NCBI RefSeq assembly: GCF_033344935.1
Contig: NZ_JAWPMM010000001.1
Span: 3,995,501 to 4,059,500 of the forward strand
DNA from: Reichenbachiella sp.
GTDB lineage: Bacteria; Bacteroidota; Bacteroidia; Cytophagales; Cyclobacteriaceae
Reading direction: 5' to 3'
DNA: 64,000 nucleotides
The translations under genes and the position numbers were made by a program. Positions within the stretch are counted from its first letter, which is position 1, and the number at the start of each line of letters is the position of its first letter. The notes beneath the pieces were generated by a model, which was given only the letters and a program-made list of their open reading frames with translations, did not search any database and had not been told where the DNA came from. Positions 15,319-24,345 of the stretch are shown piece by piece.

Positions 15319-16661
15319 TACAAAAGTTCATTCGCCAAGTTAGCCAACTCAGAACGTTCACCTTTCTCCAGGTTGATATTAGCAAAAAGCTCTTGCCCCT
15401 GAAGGCGATCTACCAAGTAGGACAAACCATTACTTTGTGAATCAAGATAGGGTGTATCAATCTGATGTATATCTCCTGTAAAGACAATTTTAGTATTTTC
15501 TCCGGCACGCGTGATAATCGTTTTTACCTCATGTGGGGTCAAGTTCTGTGCCTCGTCCACTATGAAATAAATATTGGATAAGCTTCTTCCTCTGATATAA
15601 GCCAAAGGTGTGATCAACAGTTTTTCTTGATTCACCATGTCGGTCAATCGTTTGTACTCCTTATCCGTCTCCTTATAATGATTTTGAATAAACTTCAGGT
15701 TATCCCAAAGTGGCTCCATATACGGATTGAGCTTGGACTTGATATCTCCAGGTAAATAACCAATATCTTTATTACTCAACGGTACAATCGGTCGTGCCAA
15801 GTAGATCTGTTTGAACTCGCGCTTTTGTTCCAATGCGCAGGCCAGTGCCAATAAGGTTTTACCTGTACCTGCCATTCCGGTTATAGCCGCCAGCCTTACA
15901 TCCGGGTTCATCATACAATGAATCGCAAAAGCCTGCTCTGCATTCCGTGGCTTGATGTTGTAAACCGTTTTCTTTTCTACATGACCCAATTTTTCTGTCA
16001 CAGGGTTGTAAAAACTCAGCGCAGAATTTTTAGGGCTTTTGAGAATGTAATACCCGTTGTTATGAAACGCATAGTCCTTAGCTACTTTCTTAGGGTCTAT
16101 TTCTCCTTTTTTGTAAAGTGTATCTATAGCTGTAGCTGGCACTTTACCTACCTCGTACTTTCCAGTTACGAGTTCCGAAGCATCCTTGATCTTTCCGGTT
16201 TCGTAATCCTCAGCGGTTAGGTCCAGGGACTTCGCTTTCAACCGGAGATTGATGTCTTTCGAAACCAAAATCACTTTCCGCCCCTTCTCTTCTTTTTTGA
16301 GTCTGAGGGCAGCATTTAGAATTTTGTGGTCATTTTTTCTATCCCCAAAAATCCTAACAGCATCAAAATCGGGATCGGCCTCCGAGTGCATGAGCACTTT
16401 AAATTTTCCTTTGGTTTTCCCATTGAGCGGAATCCAATCCTGAAGCATATGGTCCTTCGCTAATCCATCCAAAAGTCTGGCAAATTCACGTGCTTCGAAG
16501 TTTAATGTATCGTTGCCTTTTTTGAAATTATCTAACTCCTCTAATACCGTAATAGGTATCCCAATATCATGCTCCGCAAAGTTCATTATGGAGTCATGTG
16601 AAAAGAGAATTACTGATGTATCAAGGACAAATATTTTTTTCTCACTACCTTTCTTCGCCAT
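15318..16661 (-). CDS. PIN-PhoH ATPase (PhoH2/YlaK type)
   Basis: A 447-residue fusion. The N-terminal PIN ribonuclease domain (1-150) has its acidic residues in VLDTSVIL (Asp14), VLEELDNF, GDRKNDHKIL and LVSKDINLR. The C-terminal PhoH P-loop ATPase has Walker A GMAGTGKT (262-269), Walker B YFIVDEAQNLTPHE and the GDIHQID motif. Mycobacterial PhoH2 of the same layout is an RNA helicase-nuclease, so a role in unwinding and cutting RNA is likely. It is first in a two-gene operon with the small membrane protein. No exact promoter box is seen in the 150 bp upstream. Confidence 0.92.
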   Translation of the reverse strand: MAKKGSEKKIFVLDTSVILFSHDSIMNFAEHDIGIPITVLEELDNFKKGNDTLNFEAREFARLLDGLAKDHMLQDWIPLNGKTKGKFKVLMHSEADPDFDAVRIFGDRKNDHKILNAALRLKKEEKGRKVILVSKDINLRLKAKSLDLTAEDYETGKIKDASELVTGKYEVGKVPATAIDTLYKKGEIDPKKVAKDYAFHNNGYYILKSPKNSALSFYNPVTEKLGHVEKKTVYNIKPRNAEQAFAIHCMMNPDVRLAAITGMAGTGKTLLALACALEQKREFKQIYLARPIVPLSNKDIGYLPGDIKSKLNPYMEPLWDNLKFIQNHYKETDKEYKRLTDMVNQEKLLITPLAYIRGRSLSNIYFIVDEAQNLTPHEVKTIITRAGENTKIVFTGDIHQIDTPYLDSQSNGLSYLVDRLQGQELFANINLEKGERSELANLANELL

Positions 16662-16811
16662 ATCAATGTAGGAATTAGTTCTTTAGTAAAATGGAAAATT
16701 TTACATTAATCTACAAGCGAACCGAACGATTATCGGGGATTTAATAGGAAGAAATTTTTAACATTTCCAGAGAGTCAACCCCGGAAGTATTTTCAACGGT
16801 TGTTTGTTAAT

Positions 16812-18650
16812 TTATTTGTTAATCCAAGCCTTTCTTAATTTCAATTGAGCTTCTGAAGGATTATCCGAAAGCATTACAGATGATTCAATTTTCCTGTCGA
16901 TTTCAATGGCTTCCGCTTTTAGTTTTACTTTTTTGAGTTTACCCTTCTCATCGCTTCGCAACACTATCGCCTGGATTTTGTCTCCAACCTGATGACGATC
17001 TGTAAAAGCCAGGAATTCTTCCTCATAGTTTTCAATATCAATTTCAACACCATCAAATTTGTAGATGATATCACCAACTTCGTATCCCATTTCTTTACCG
17101 AATATATTCATCTGATCAATAGATTGAATAATCAATCGGTTATCCGATTCATTCACAGAAAAACTGAGGTGCCCTAGCGACAATTCTTTTTCAGTTCGTG
17201 CACGCTCAAACGCCACTCCAACTTTCTCAAGCACTTCTTCATAGGGTATAGAAGTAGTTCCTTCCACATACGTAGAAAAAAACTCTCGAATCTCAGGATA
17301 GGTCATTTCAGTAATGACATCAAATAACTCCTCATCTTTAAATGATTGTGTTTTGCCATACTTCTTTGCTAGATCGCGCATCATATCTTGTACACCATAC
17401 TTCCCTTCGGACAATTCCCTCAATCGTATATCCAATGCCATCCCAATCAAGGCACCCTTCTGATAGACATTGCCATATTCATCTTTTGTTTCCCCAAGAC
17501 AATGAAGACTCAATTCGGTAAAAGGTAATTGATCATCAAATCTGGAAGTGGATTGAGCAATCTTACCTTCCAATACATTCAGATATTCTGCTAGTGACAT
17601 CTCCCCATACTTTACCTGAGCCAAACCTGCGGCGTATTCCGTCATTCCCTCATACAACCATAGATGTTTTGACATTTTCGGATTGATAAAATCAAAATCA
17701 CCGATTTCCTCGGAGTGCACATTGAGAGGGGTTAGAATATGGAAAAATTCGTGAGCCGCCACATCTCGAATCACTTGTGCCAATCGAAATGGATCTATTT
17801 CTGGCAAACAGTAAAATGAAGAATATGAATGCTCTAACGCACCCAACTTGCCAGATAAAGGACTGGTATCAAATAAATAAATGATAAAGGCATATTTATT
17901 TACTGGCAGCTGCCCAAGATATTCGTGTTGTGCTTTGAGGGTTGGTTCAACTTGCTCCTTTACGAAAACTGGATCTAAAACTTTATTGGGAGAATAAACA
18001 GCGATCAATATCTCAGCACCGCCAATTTCGAAAGTCGTGGTATCAGGCGACGAATACATAATTGGCCCATCGGCAAGATCGAAATAGTTAGCAGCCAAAA
18101 AGACATCTGACGAGTTGCTTGTAGATACTTTATCCAATGCAGAAGCGCCATACATTCCCATAGGGTAATCTATATGCAATTCGTAAGCAAAATCCTTCAT
18201 GCCCTGCAGGTAACCAGCAAATCCGAAGGTATTGATGACAAAGTTCTTTCCCTCTTCTATATTAGTACCGGCCGGCTCAAATATGAAATTAGATTTATCA
18301 GAATCAAAAGTATCGTCGATCCAATAGGAAACTGACGCCAGTGCTCTGCTCTCCTTTACTAAAATTCGATTGTCTGTCAGTCGCTGAGTTTCCAGCTCAT
18401 TGCCTTCAGTATCAATTGCCTTGAAATCAGTGAAAAATCTACCAAAATCGTAAATAGAATAAGTACCTGGTACGATCTTAGGCATTCGGAATTCTATTTC
18501 TTCTGCTTCGACCTTCGGCACCTTACAGATCACTTTTACTTTATCATCCACCACCGTATTCAAATCGATGGAAATGGTATATTTCTCTTGAGCCAGTAGA
18601 GAGGTAGAAATACACAACAAGGCAACTAAAAAACTGATCCTAATATTCAT
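16812..18650 (-). CDS. Secreted M61 metallopeptidase (glycyl aminopeptidase family) with PDZ
   Basis: A 612-residue peptidase, taking the start at the ATG at 18650, which gives a clean signal peptide (MNIRISFLVALLCISTSLLAQ). A longer frame to 18722 would place 24 hydrophilic and basic residues in front and is less likely. The zinc motif is HEFFH (His300, Glu301, His304) with the third ligand Glu334 in WLYEGMTEY. A PDZ domain follows near the C-terminus (EVGDIIYKFDGVEIDIENYEEE). It acts in the periplasm or outside the cell on peptides with small N-terminal residues by analogy with family M61. Last gene of an M1-GNAT-M61 operon. Confidence 0.9.
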   Translation of the reverse strand: MNIRISFLVALLCISTSLLAQEKYTISIDLNTVVDDKVKVICKVPKVEAEEIEFRMPKIVPGTYSIYDFGRFFTDFKAIDTEGNELETQRLTDNRILVKESRALASVSYWIDDTFDSDKSNFIFEPAGTNIEEGKNFVINTFGFAGYLQGMKDFAYELHIDYPMGMYGASALDKVSTSNSSDVFLAANYFDLADGPIMYSSPDTTTFEIGGAEILIAVYSPNKVLDPVFVKEQVEPTLKAQHEYLGQLPVNKYAFIIYLFDTSPLSGKLGALEHSYSSFYCLPEIDPFRLAQVIRDVAAHEFFHILTPLNVHSEEIGDFDFINPKMSKHLWLYEGMTEYAAGLAQVKYGEMSLAEYLNVLEGKIAQSTSRFDDQLPFTELSLHCLGETKDEYGNVYQKGALIGMALDIRLRELSEGKYGVQDMMRDLAKKYGKTQSFKDEELFDVITEMTYPEIREFFSTYVEGTTSIPYEEVLEKVGVAFERARTEKELSLGHLSFSVNESDNRLIIQSIDQMNIFGKEMGYEVGDIIYKFDGVEIDIENYEEEFLAFTDRHQVGDKIQAIVLRSDEKGKLKKVKLKAEAIEIDRKIESSVMLSDNPSEAQLKLRKAWINK

Positions 18651-18725
18651 CTGATAAAATTTTCTCAATAATATGGCGTATCTCTTTAAAAACAAGAGCG
18701 AATGATGCAAAAGGCATCTCATGTC

Positions 18726-19175
18726 TCATTTTAATTGTTTCTTAAGCAGGATTCGGTTTTCAGAAGATTCGACTCGTGGCTCTACCTCAATGATTTCAAA
18801 ACCAGATTTCAAGGCGAAATGAAGCATATTCTTATGACGATTTCGAGTTTTCAAAATCACAGAATCAAAGCCTTCTTCAATCGCATACTGCTCTTGAAAG
18901 TCTGCCAGTACTTTAGCCACTCCCATTTTTCTAAACTTTGGGAGCACACCTCCCATCCAAGTATAAAAAGAGGAATTACCTAACTTATCATAACCCACCT
19001 TGAATCCAGCCAACTCACCCTCCACTTGCGCAATCGCAATAAGGTGTTTTTTACTTTTCAGTCTATCTTCGTAAACCTCTTTATCGTGCGGATTGTCAAA
19101 CTCAGGAATTTCATTGCTGAGTCTCACTACCTCCTCGATAGAACCTTTCCGAACGATTACCCTATTCACGCTCAT
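18726..19175 (-). CDS. GNAT family N-acetyltransferase
   Basis: A 149-residue single-domain acetyltransferase. The acetyl-CoA pyrophosphate loop is the RKMGVAKVLADFQE stretch (R-x-x-G-x-A), preceded by YTWMGGVLPKF and followed by VILKTRNRHKNMLHFALKSGFEI, the usual C-terminal block. Its ATG overlaps the stop of the upstream aminopeptidase by four bases (ATGA), so it is translated from the same mRNA. The substrate is unknown; location between two peptidases might suggest peptide or amino-acid amines. Confidence 0.88.
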   Translation of the reverse strand: MSVNRVIVRKGSIEEVVRLSNEIPEFDNPHDKEVYEDRLKSKKHLIAIAQVEGELAGFKVGYDKLGNSSFYTWMGGVLPKFRKMGVAKVLADFQEQYAIEEGFDSVILKTRNRHKNMLHFALKSGFEIIEVEPRVESSENRILLKKQLK

Positions 19176-20755
19176 TTTTTCTTAAAACTTCCGAGGATGA
19201 TATTGAATGGGTCAACTTTCACCTCTTTAATTTCATCACACACCCATTCAATCGTTTGACTTTTCTCTCTGAGTGTCACACGTTTATTTTCCTGATTTCC
19301 ATTTTGATAGTCTATCTGAATATCAAAATCCAATTGATAAACGTATTCCGTTTGCTGTTCAAAATGGATCAACAATTCCCCTTTTTTATAGCTCCAACTA
19401 TATCGGATATCAGGTGCTCCTGGGGTATAAAACCACTGCTGAAAAAATTTATTTAAGTCCGAATCTGAAATTGAATTCGCTATCGAAATAAAATCCTTTG
19501 TACTCGCCAAGTCGTATTTGTACTGCTCGTAAAATGCCAGCACGATTTTTTGAAACGTTTCTTCTCCTACCTGATAGCGGAGCATTCTCAACATCCAGCC
19601 TGCCTTATCGTAAGTCATGGGATTCATCAGTTTGTTCAAGTTGGATTGAGGTTGTTGAACGATCATTTGATGAGGGTTCTTTCTTTGATATTTCAATACT
19701 TTTTTCTCCTCTTCCTCCAGCTTGGCCAAAAGACTGTCCATACCCAATGCTACCTCCACCCAATAATTTTCAAAAAAGGTGGCAAAGCCCTCACTGATCC
19801 AAAGATCTGCCCAATCAGTCTCAGTCACAGCATCACCAAACCACTGATGAGCAATTTCATGAGCTATCGTTTTATTAATTTTTTGTTTGCCTGTCAAAGA
19901 CATCTCTGGGTAAAAGATATTTCCCGCATTCTCCATCCCACCAAATCTAGTGCTCGATTCTACTTGATCGCATTTTGAAAAAGGGTACTCACCCATATAG
20001 TCTATCAGCATTTCGTAAATGGCCGGTACCTCAGAAAAATCATGTAGCGCCAACCGTTTCGATTTTCCATATACCCAAGCTGTTATTACCCCTTCATCAT
20101 CTAGAGGTCGGGTTATAAATGGGGCCACTCCAATTACCATCACCTTAGCAGAAATCGGTTTGCTCATCTTCCAAATAGTTTCTTTCCAATCTGAATTTAG
20201 AAGTCGCTCGTTTTGCAAGTCTCCATTTGACACCACCTTATACTTGGCCGGCGCAGTTACTCTAAACTCGCAAGTAGCTTTTTCTGATGGATGATCGATG
20301 ACCGGCAGCCAATGATGTGCACGATCCGGCCAATGTTCAGCGAAAAAAGTACGCTCACCATATTTGTTTTGAGAAATGACCAAACCATCCGAAGGAATAC
20401 CTTGATAGGTCACAATCAATTCAGCCGATCCACCAATCTCAACGGCATTTGGAGTAGACACTTTTAAAACATCTGATTGATGCAGGTAATCAACTTCCTT
20501 CCCATCAAATGAAAGTTCATTTATTTCCATTCCGGTGTTGGCAAAATCCAATACCGTGTAGTCAGGCACAACATTAGGATAGTTAATGGACACAATAGCG
20601 ATGGCTCTTACCACATCACTTGTGTCATTCAAAACAACATCAAACCGATAGTTTTGTATATCGAATACTGCCGTCTCTGGCCTTTGAGCAAACGAAAAAC
20701 TACTCAAAAGAAGCAGGTAAATTAAAATCAATAGACGGTGATGAAATGAGTACAT
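19172..20755 (-). CDS. Secreted M1 family aminopeptidase
   Basis: A 527-residue gluzincin with a signal peptide (MYSFHHRLLILIYLLLLSSF then SFAQ). The substrate-recognition motif is RFGGMENAGNIFYPE (272-278 is the GAMEN equivalent). The zinc site is HEIAHQWFGD (His299, Glu300, His303) with Glu322 in LWISEGFATFFE. It lacks the long C-terminal helical domain of PepN, so it is a short secreted form that ends soon after the catalytic domain. First gene of the M1-GNAT-M61 operon, whose products together suggest extracytoplasmic peptide degradation. Confidence 0.92.
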   Translation of the reverse strand: MYSFHHRLLILIYLLLLSSFSFAQRPETAVFDIQNYRFDVVLNDTSDVVRAIAIVSINYPNVVPDYTVLDFANTGMEINELSFDGKEVDYLHQSDVLKVSTPNAVEIGGSAELIVTYQGIPSDGLVISQNKYGERTFFAEHWPDRAHHWLPVIDHPSEKATCEFRVTAPAKYKVVSNGDLQNERLLNSDWKETIWKMSKPISAKVMVIGVAPFITRPLDDEGVITAWVYGKSKRLALHDFSEVPAIYEMLIDYMGEYPFSKCDQVESSTRFGGMENAGNIFYPEMSLTGKQKINKTIAHEIAHQWFGDAVTETDWADLWISEGFATFFENYWVEVALGMDSLLAKLEEEEKKVLKYQRKNPHQMIVQQPQSNLNKLMNPMTYDKAGWMLRMLRYQVGEETFQKIVLAFYEQYKYDLASTKDFISIANSISDSDLNKFFQQWFYTPGAPDIRYSWSYKKGELLIHFEQQTEYVYQLDFDIQIDYQNGNQENKRVTLREKSQTIEWVCDEIKEVKVDPFNIILGSFKKK

Positions 20756-20771
20756 GAATTTTGGTTTTAAC

Positions 20772-20779
20772 CAAAAGTA
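20772..20779 (-). promoter_or_regulatory. Promoter -7 box for the aminopeptidase operon
   Basis: Minus strand reads TACTTTTG, an exact TAnnTTTG, 16 bases before the ATG at 20755. A small hairpin TTTTGGTT-TT-AACCAAAA overlaps it and the leader. Confidence 0.55.
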
Positions 20780-20812
20780 AGACTAAATAAGAATTGAAAA
20801 TAAAAGATTTGA

Positions 20813-21976
20813 CTAACGGTCGTATGAGTCTACGTCGAGTCTAAAATTGGGATCAATTGCTTTGGCTTCAGCTATAACTCGCCTCGCTGCAGACGATCTG
20901 CCCATGGCTTGTAAAGCCTGTCCTTCAATCCGATATTGCCACAAACTATCGTCCCAAATTTCTTTGGTCCAAGAGACTGCATCCACAGCTTGCTGATATT
21001 GACTCAAATCCAAGTGAGTCTGGGCCACTTTCATATAGATGTCGTAGTGTGACGCCGGAACCATACTCGCATTGATCACAATGGGGTAGGCACTACCAAT
21101 CGTCACCTCGTATTCGGAAGACGCCAAGTCCGCTCCAATTTGATAATAGTTTAAGGCCATTTCCAGATCTTTCATACCATCCTCATAAAGCATTCCCATC
21201 TCCAGGTAAAAACTGGTCGTTCGGTACCCATACAAATGCATCATCTGAAACATCTCTAAAGCTTTACCGATTTCACCCATTCCTTGATAAGCCGCAGCCA
21301 TTTTTTTGAGATAAGAAATGGTGTTGCTTACAGAATAGTCTTTGAGCAAGTCATAGTGATTGATAGCTTCCTCATATTCGCCTGCGGATAAAAAATCATC
21401 ACCCTTGTCTTTGATCTCTTTCAACAAACCGTCCTTAAAATCCTTCATATCTTGTTCCTCATACCAAAAGGACCCCATGCCGCTGATCAATTGAAGGCTT
21501 TGTTCCAAATCTCCCCTATTATGAATAGATTTCACTTTGTTGAATACCGTCCTTCTTCCAGCCAACAACTCTTCCTTCTGACGCTCCTCATACTGCTTGT
21601 TGAGATACATTCCAGTAGTAATGATCAACGCTACTGAAAACGCAAATAGAAAGGCATAGGCCGTCGCCTTCCAGTTACTCATTTGGGGAGTGTAATACCT
21701 TTCTCTTCTTTGAGGAGGATAGGTCCTTCTGTAAATTGGATTAGCAATCCCGTGAGTAGATGCTCCATACTTCAACATCATATCATGCTTGGATCTCTTG
21801 TATGGATTGGAAAGCACCTGATGAGCCTCGTTCACTTGTTTAAACAACTCTTCCATGTTCTTATCTCCTGCGTGCTTGTCCGGATGGTAGCTCAATGCTT
21901 TCGATTTGAATGCGGCCTTGATCTCTGCGTCAGTCGCATTAGAAGAAACACCCAAGATGTGATAGTAATTTATCAT
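20813..21976 (-). CDS. DnaJ-domain / TPR membrane protein
   Basis: A 387-residue protein from the ATG at 21976 (MINYYHILGV); a longer frame from 22015 adds 13 residues and no conserved sequence. The J domain (1-65) carries the HPD motif at 31-33 and would stimulate an Hsp70. A transmembrane helix (TAYAFLFAFSVALIITTGMY) follows at about 105-125, and the rest consists of TPR-like helical repeats (for example YEEAINHYDLL, GEIGKALEMFQMM). This is a membrane-anchored co-chaperone layout; client unknown. Divergent from the FAN1-like gene. Confidence 0.85.
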   Translation of the reverse strand: MINYYHILGVSSNATDAEIKAAFKSKALSYHPDKHAGDKNMEELFKQVNEAHQVLSNPYKRSKHDMMLKYGASTHGIANPIYRRTYPPQRRERYYTPQMSNWKATAYAFLFAFSVALIITTGMYLNKQYEERQKEELLAGRRTVFNKVKSIHNRGDLEQSLQLISGMGSFWYEEQDMKDFKDGLLKEIKDKGDDFLSAGEYEEAINHYDLLKDYSVSNTISYLKKMAAAYQGMGEIGKALEMFQMMHLYGYRTTSFYLEMGMLYEDGMKDLEMALNYYQIGADLASSEYEVTIGSAYPIVINASMVPASHYDIYMKVAQTHLDLSQYQQAVDAVSWTKEIWDDSLWQYRIEGQALQAMGRSSAARRVIAEAKAIDPNFRLDVDSYDR

Positions 21977-22035
21977 TTCAGAGATTTGCGTGTCAAATAA
22001 AACGTAGGAAAACAAAAAAAGGTACTACTTGCTTC

Positions 22036-22043
22036 TATTTTTG
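22036..22043 (+). promoter_or_regulatory. Promoter -7 box for the FAN1-like gene
   Basis: TATTTTTG matches TAnnTTTG and ends six bases before the ATG at 22050, indicating a very short or absent leader. This also argues for the ATG at 22050 over the TTG at 22029, which lies upstream of the box. Confidence 0.55.
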
Positions 22044-22049
22044 CCAGAC

Positions 22050-23702
22050 ATGGCTAATAATGACAAAATTATACTGCCCGAAAAGTACTACCTGGACAAT
22101 TTTAAATACGTCCTCAATTTTGTCATAGACAAGTATGAACCGCTGCTTTCGGACGCTGAAATAGCGTTTATCACCAACTTCACAACACTATCAGAAGATG
22201 GCCAGTGTCTATATGTAAGAGTTAGCAATAGAAAAGGGCAGTTTTTCAGAAAAGAAAAATTGATTTATCCCGAAATCATTAATCTAGACGACGCCCACGA
22301 AGAACTGTTGGATCGTAATTTTCTAGTTAGTAAACCTTCGCTTGAGGTCGACGAATGCTTTCAACTCATCAACATTTATAACAAGCCTGAAATTATTCAG
22401 ATCGTTAAGCCGCTGGATGTTGAGGTCAATAAGAAACTAAAAAAGGATGAGCTGATCTTGAATTTGCTTGAGAGCTGTGACACTGAAATGCTGCAACAAT
22501 CCTTCTACACCGATTCTATTATTACCCAGGGCGCTCGTGAGGAGTTGGATATGGTGAAGTTATTTTTCTTTGGACACAACAACGGGGACATGTCGGACTT
22601 TGTTATACGGGATGTCGGCCATGCCAAGTTTATGGAAATAGACGAGTCTAAATTGGGGACTTCATTTGACTCCAGAGAAGAAGCAGAAGCCGTTAGGCAA
22701 CTATCTCAACTAAATAAAGAGTTTTATTTGTTGGAAGATGCGGTTTCACCTTTAGATGTGTATGAATGGTTTACAGCGATTGAAATCGGCTATTTCCTGA
22801 ATATGGATAAAGCCAAACAACGAGCTGACAAGTTACTGCACAAAGTGGGCTACCACCTTGAGAAACACAAATATTTCGATGAAGCTTTAGAGTTATATCA
22901 TCTTTCATCTGCCTCTCCGCTAAGAGAACGAAGGATACGGATCTACAACAAGCAAAAAGATTTTGATAAATCTTTGGCTCAGGCCAAACAAATACTGGAA
23001 GACCCAAACGACAACAAAGAGTATTACATCGCCCAGGATGTACTCAACAAACTTGACAAGAAACTTAAGACGACCACGCTTAGACAAAAAGAAGGTATTA
23101 CTATTCCAGTTGACGCCAGCTATCAAAATCGTGTGGAGCAGGGTGCATTGGTCCATTTCGAAACCGAAGGCTACCAAGGTTATCACTCTGAAAATTCTAT
23201 ATGTAGAAATGTGTTCGGACTGTTCTTTTGGGAGGAAATCTTCGACCCAAAATACAACAGCCTGCATCAGCCGTTGCAGCGAAATCCGTCAGACATCTAT
23301 GACAAAGATTTTTACAAAAAACGTAAAAAAGCTATAGCTAACAAGCTTCAAAACACAAAATCAAAGAAACAACTTTCAAAAATACTAGAGACAAGTGCTC
23401 AATTGCGCTATGGTATTTCCAATCCTTTTGTACATTGGGAGAAAAGCATGATAGAAGCGATGTGGCAGTTCTTGGCTTTTGCCAAACTGAAACAAATCAA
23501 ATCTCTTTTGGCCGAAATGGCCATCGACCCTAAAAACCGATCTACCGGTTTTCCTGATTTATTTGTTTGGAAAGAAAAGGAATATTCCTTTTTTGAAGTC
23601 AAATCTCCCAATGATAATTTGTCCGAGAAACAATTGTTTTGGCTAGAACATTTTCAAGAATGGGGTATTCCAGCAGAAATTGCGCTGGTGGAATGGACTT
23701 AA
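22050..23702 (+). CDS. FAN1-like VRR-NUC structure-specific nuclease
   Basis: A 550-residue protein with the layout of eukaryotic FAN1 and its bacterial homologues. A SAP-like DNA-binding stretch is near residue 140 (LKKDELILNLLES), followed by a helical TPR-like middle (YLLEDAVSPLDVYEWF, DEALELYHLS). A block NPSDIYDKDFYKKRKKAI precedes a C-terminal VRR-NUC domain. The PD-ExK active site is GFPDLFVW (Asp about 503), then FFEVKSPNDNLSEKQ (Glu about 516, Lys about 518). FAN1 enzymes cut 5' flaps and unhook interstrand crosslinks; the same role in DNA repair is inferred. Its stop overlaps that of the convergent DUF1697 gene. Confidence 0.87.
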   Translation: MANNDKIILPEKYYLDNFKYVLNFVIDKYEPLLSDAEIAFITNFTTLSEDGQCLYVRVSNRKGQFFRKEKLIYPEIINLDDAHEELLDRNFLVSKPSLEVDECFQLINIYNKPEIIQIVKPLDVEVNKKLKKDELILNLLESCDTEMLQQSFYTDSIITQGAREELDMVKLFFFGHNNGDMSDFVIRDVGHAKFMEIDESKLGTSFDSREEAEAVRQLSQLNKEFYLLEDAVSPLDVYEWFTAIEIGYFLNMDKAKQRADKLLHKVGYHLEKHKYFDEALELYHLSSASPLRERRIRIYNKQKDFDKSLAQAKQILEDPNDNKEYYIAQDVLNKLDKKLKTTTLRQKEGITIPVDASYQNRVEQGALVHFETEGYQGYHSENSICRNVFGLFFWEEIFDPKYNSLHQPLQRNPSDIYDKDFYKKRKKAIANKLQNTKSKKQLSKILETSAQLRYGISNPFVHWEKSMIEAMWQFLAFAKLKQIKSLLAEMAIDPKNRSTGFPDLFVWKEKEYSFFEVKSPNDNLSEKQLFWLEHFQEWGIPAEIALVEWT

Positions 23703-24241
23703 ACATCCAGCATTTCCATAAGCTTGGTCGTAGTTTTCCAATTTCTCGAAGTGCCTTTTACTTTTAATTTCCGCTCTATGGTATTGTGGTCAAGCTTGGA
23801 CTTGCCTGCGCCATTCACATAAAACAAATACAAATTTAAGCCTACTTTTGTAAACTCCTCTGGCCCTGAATGAAAGTCCTCTAATACTTTAATATTCTCT
23901 TCACTGGGCTCTTCAGCAAGAATGGTTACATAAAGCTTGGTGATCTCTTCATTGCAATCATTTATGAATGGATTATTACTAAAAGTCTCTGTCCATTCTT
24001 CTTTAGAACGAACAATAACAGGCACATCAAAGCCAAAAGTATCTTCGATGTTATTGTGGATTTGACTTTCCAAGTTTTTCTGGTCGGTCTCAGAAGATTC
24101 AAATACAATATTGCCGCTCTGGATATAGGTTTGGATATTTTCATACCCAAGTTTATCCAGAGAAGACCTTAACGCATCCATCTTGATCAATTTCTGTCCA
24201 CTTACATTGATTCCCCTTAAAAGGGCTACATATTTCGTCAT
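23699..24241 (-). CDS. DUF1697 family protein
   Basis: A 180-residue protein starting at the ATG at 24241 (MTKYVALLRGINVSGQ). The longer frame from 24292 adds a hydrophobic but unconserved 17-residue head. The N-terminal signature VALLRGINVSGQKLIKMDALR with YENIQTYIQSGNIVFESSE is typical of DUF1697, and the tail RNWKTTTKLMEMLD also fits. The family's function is unknown. It overlaps the FAN1-like gene tail-to-tail by four bases. Confidence 0.88.
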   Translation of the reverse strand: MTKYVALLRGINVSGQKLIKMDALRSSLDKLGYENIQTYIQSGNIVFESSETDQKNLESQIHNNIEDTFGFDVPVIVRSKEEWTETFSNNPFINDCNEEITKLYVTILAEEPSEENIKVLEDFHSGPEEFTKVGLNLYLFYVNGAGKSKLDHNTIERKLKVKGTSRNWKTTTKLMEMLDV

Positions 24242-24345
24242 AAATTCAATTCTAAAAAAGGTTAAGCAAAAGCTAACTCTTATTACGAACAATCGTTCAT
24301 AGTAGCTGAACTAAAAATGTTTTCAATCAAACCAAATTTAAACTT

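Noticed and set aside
22050-24241. A defence or repair island around the FAN1-like nuclease
   Set aside because: Neighbours are a DnaJ-TPR protein and a DUF1697 protein in opposite directions, with no restriction, CRISPR or phage-related genes.
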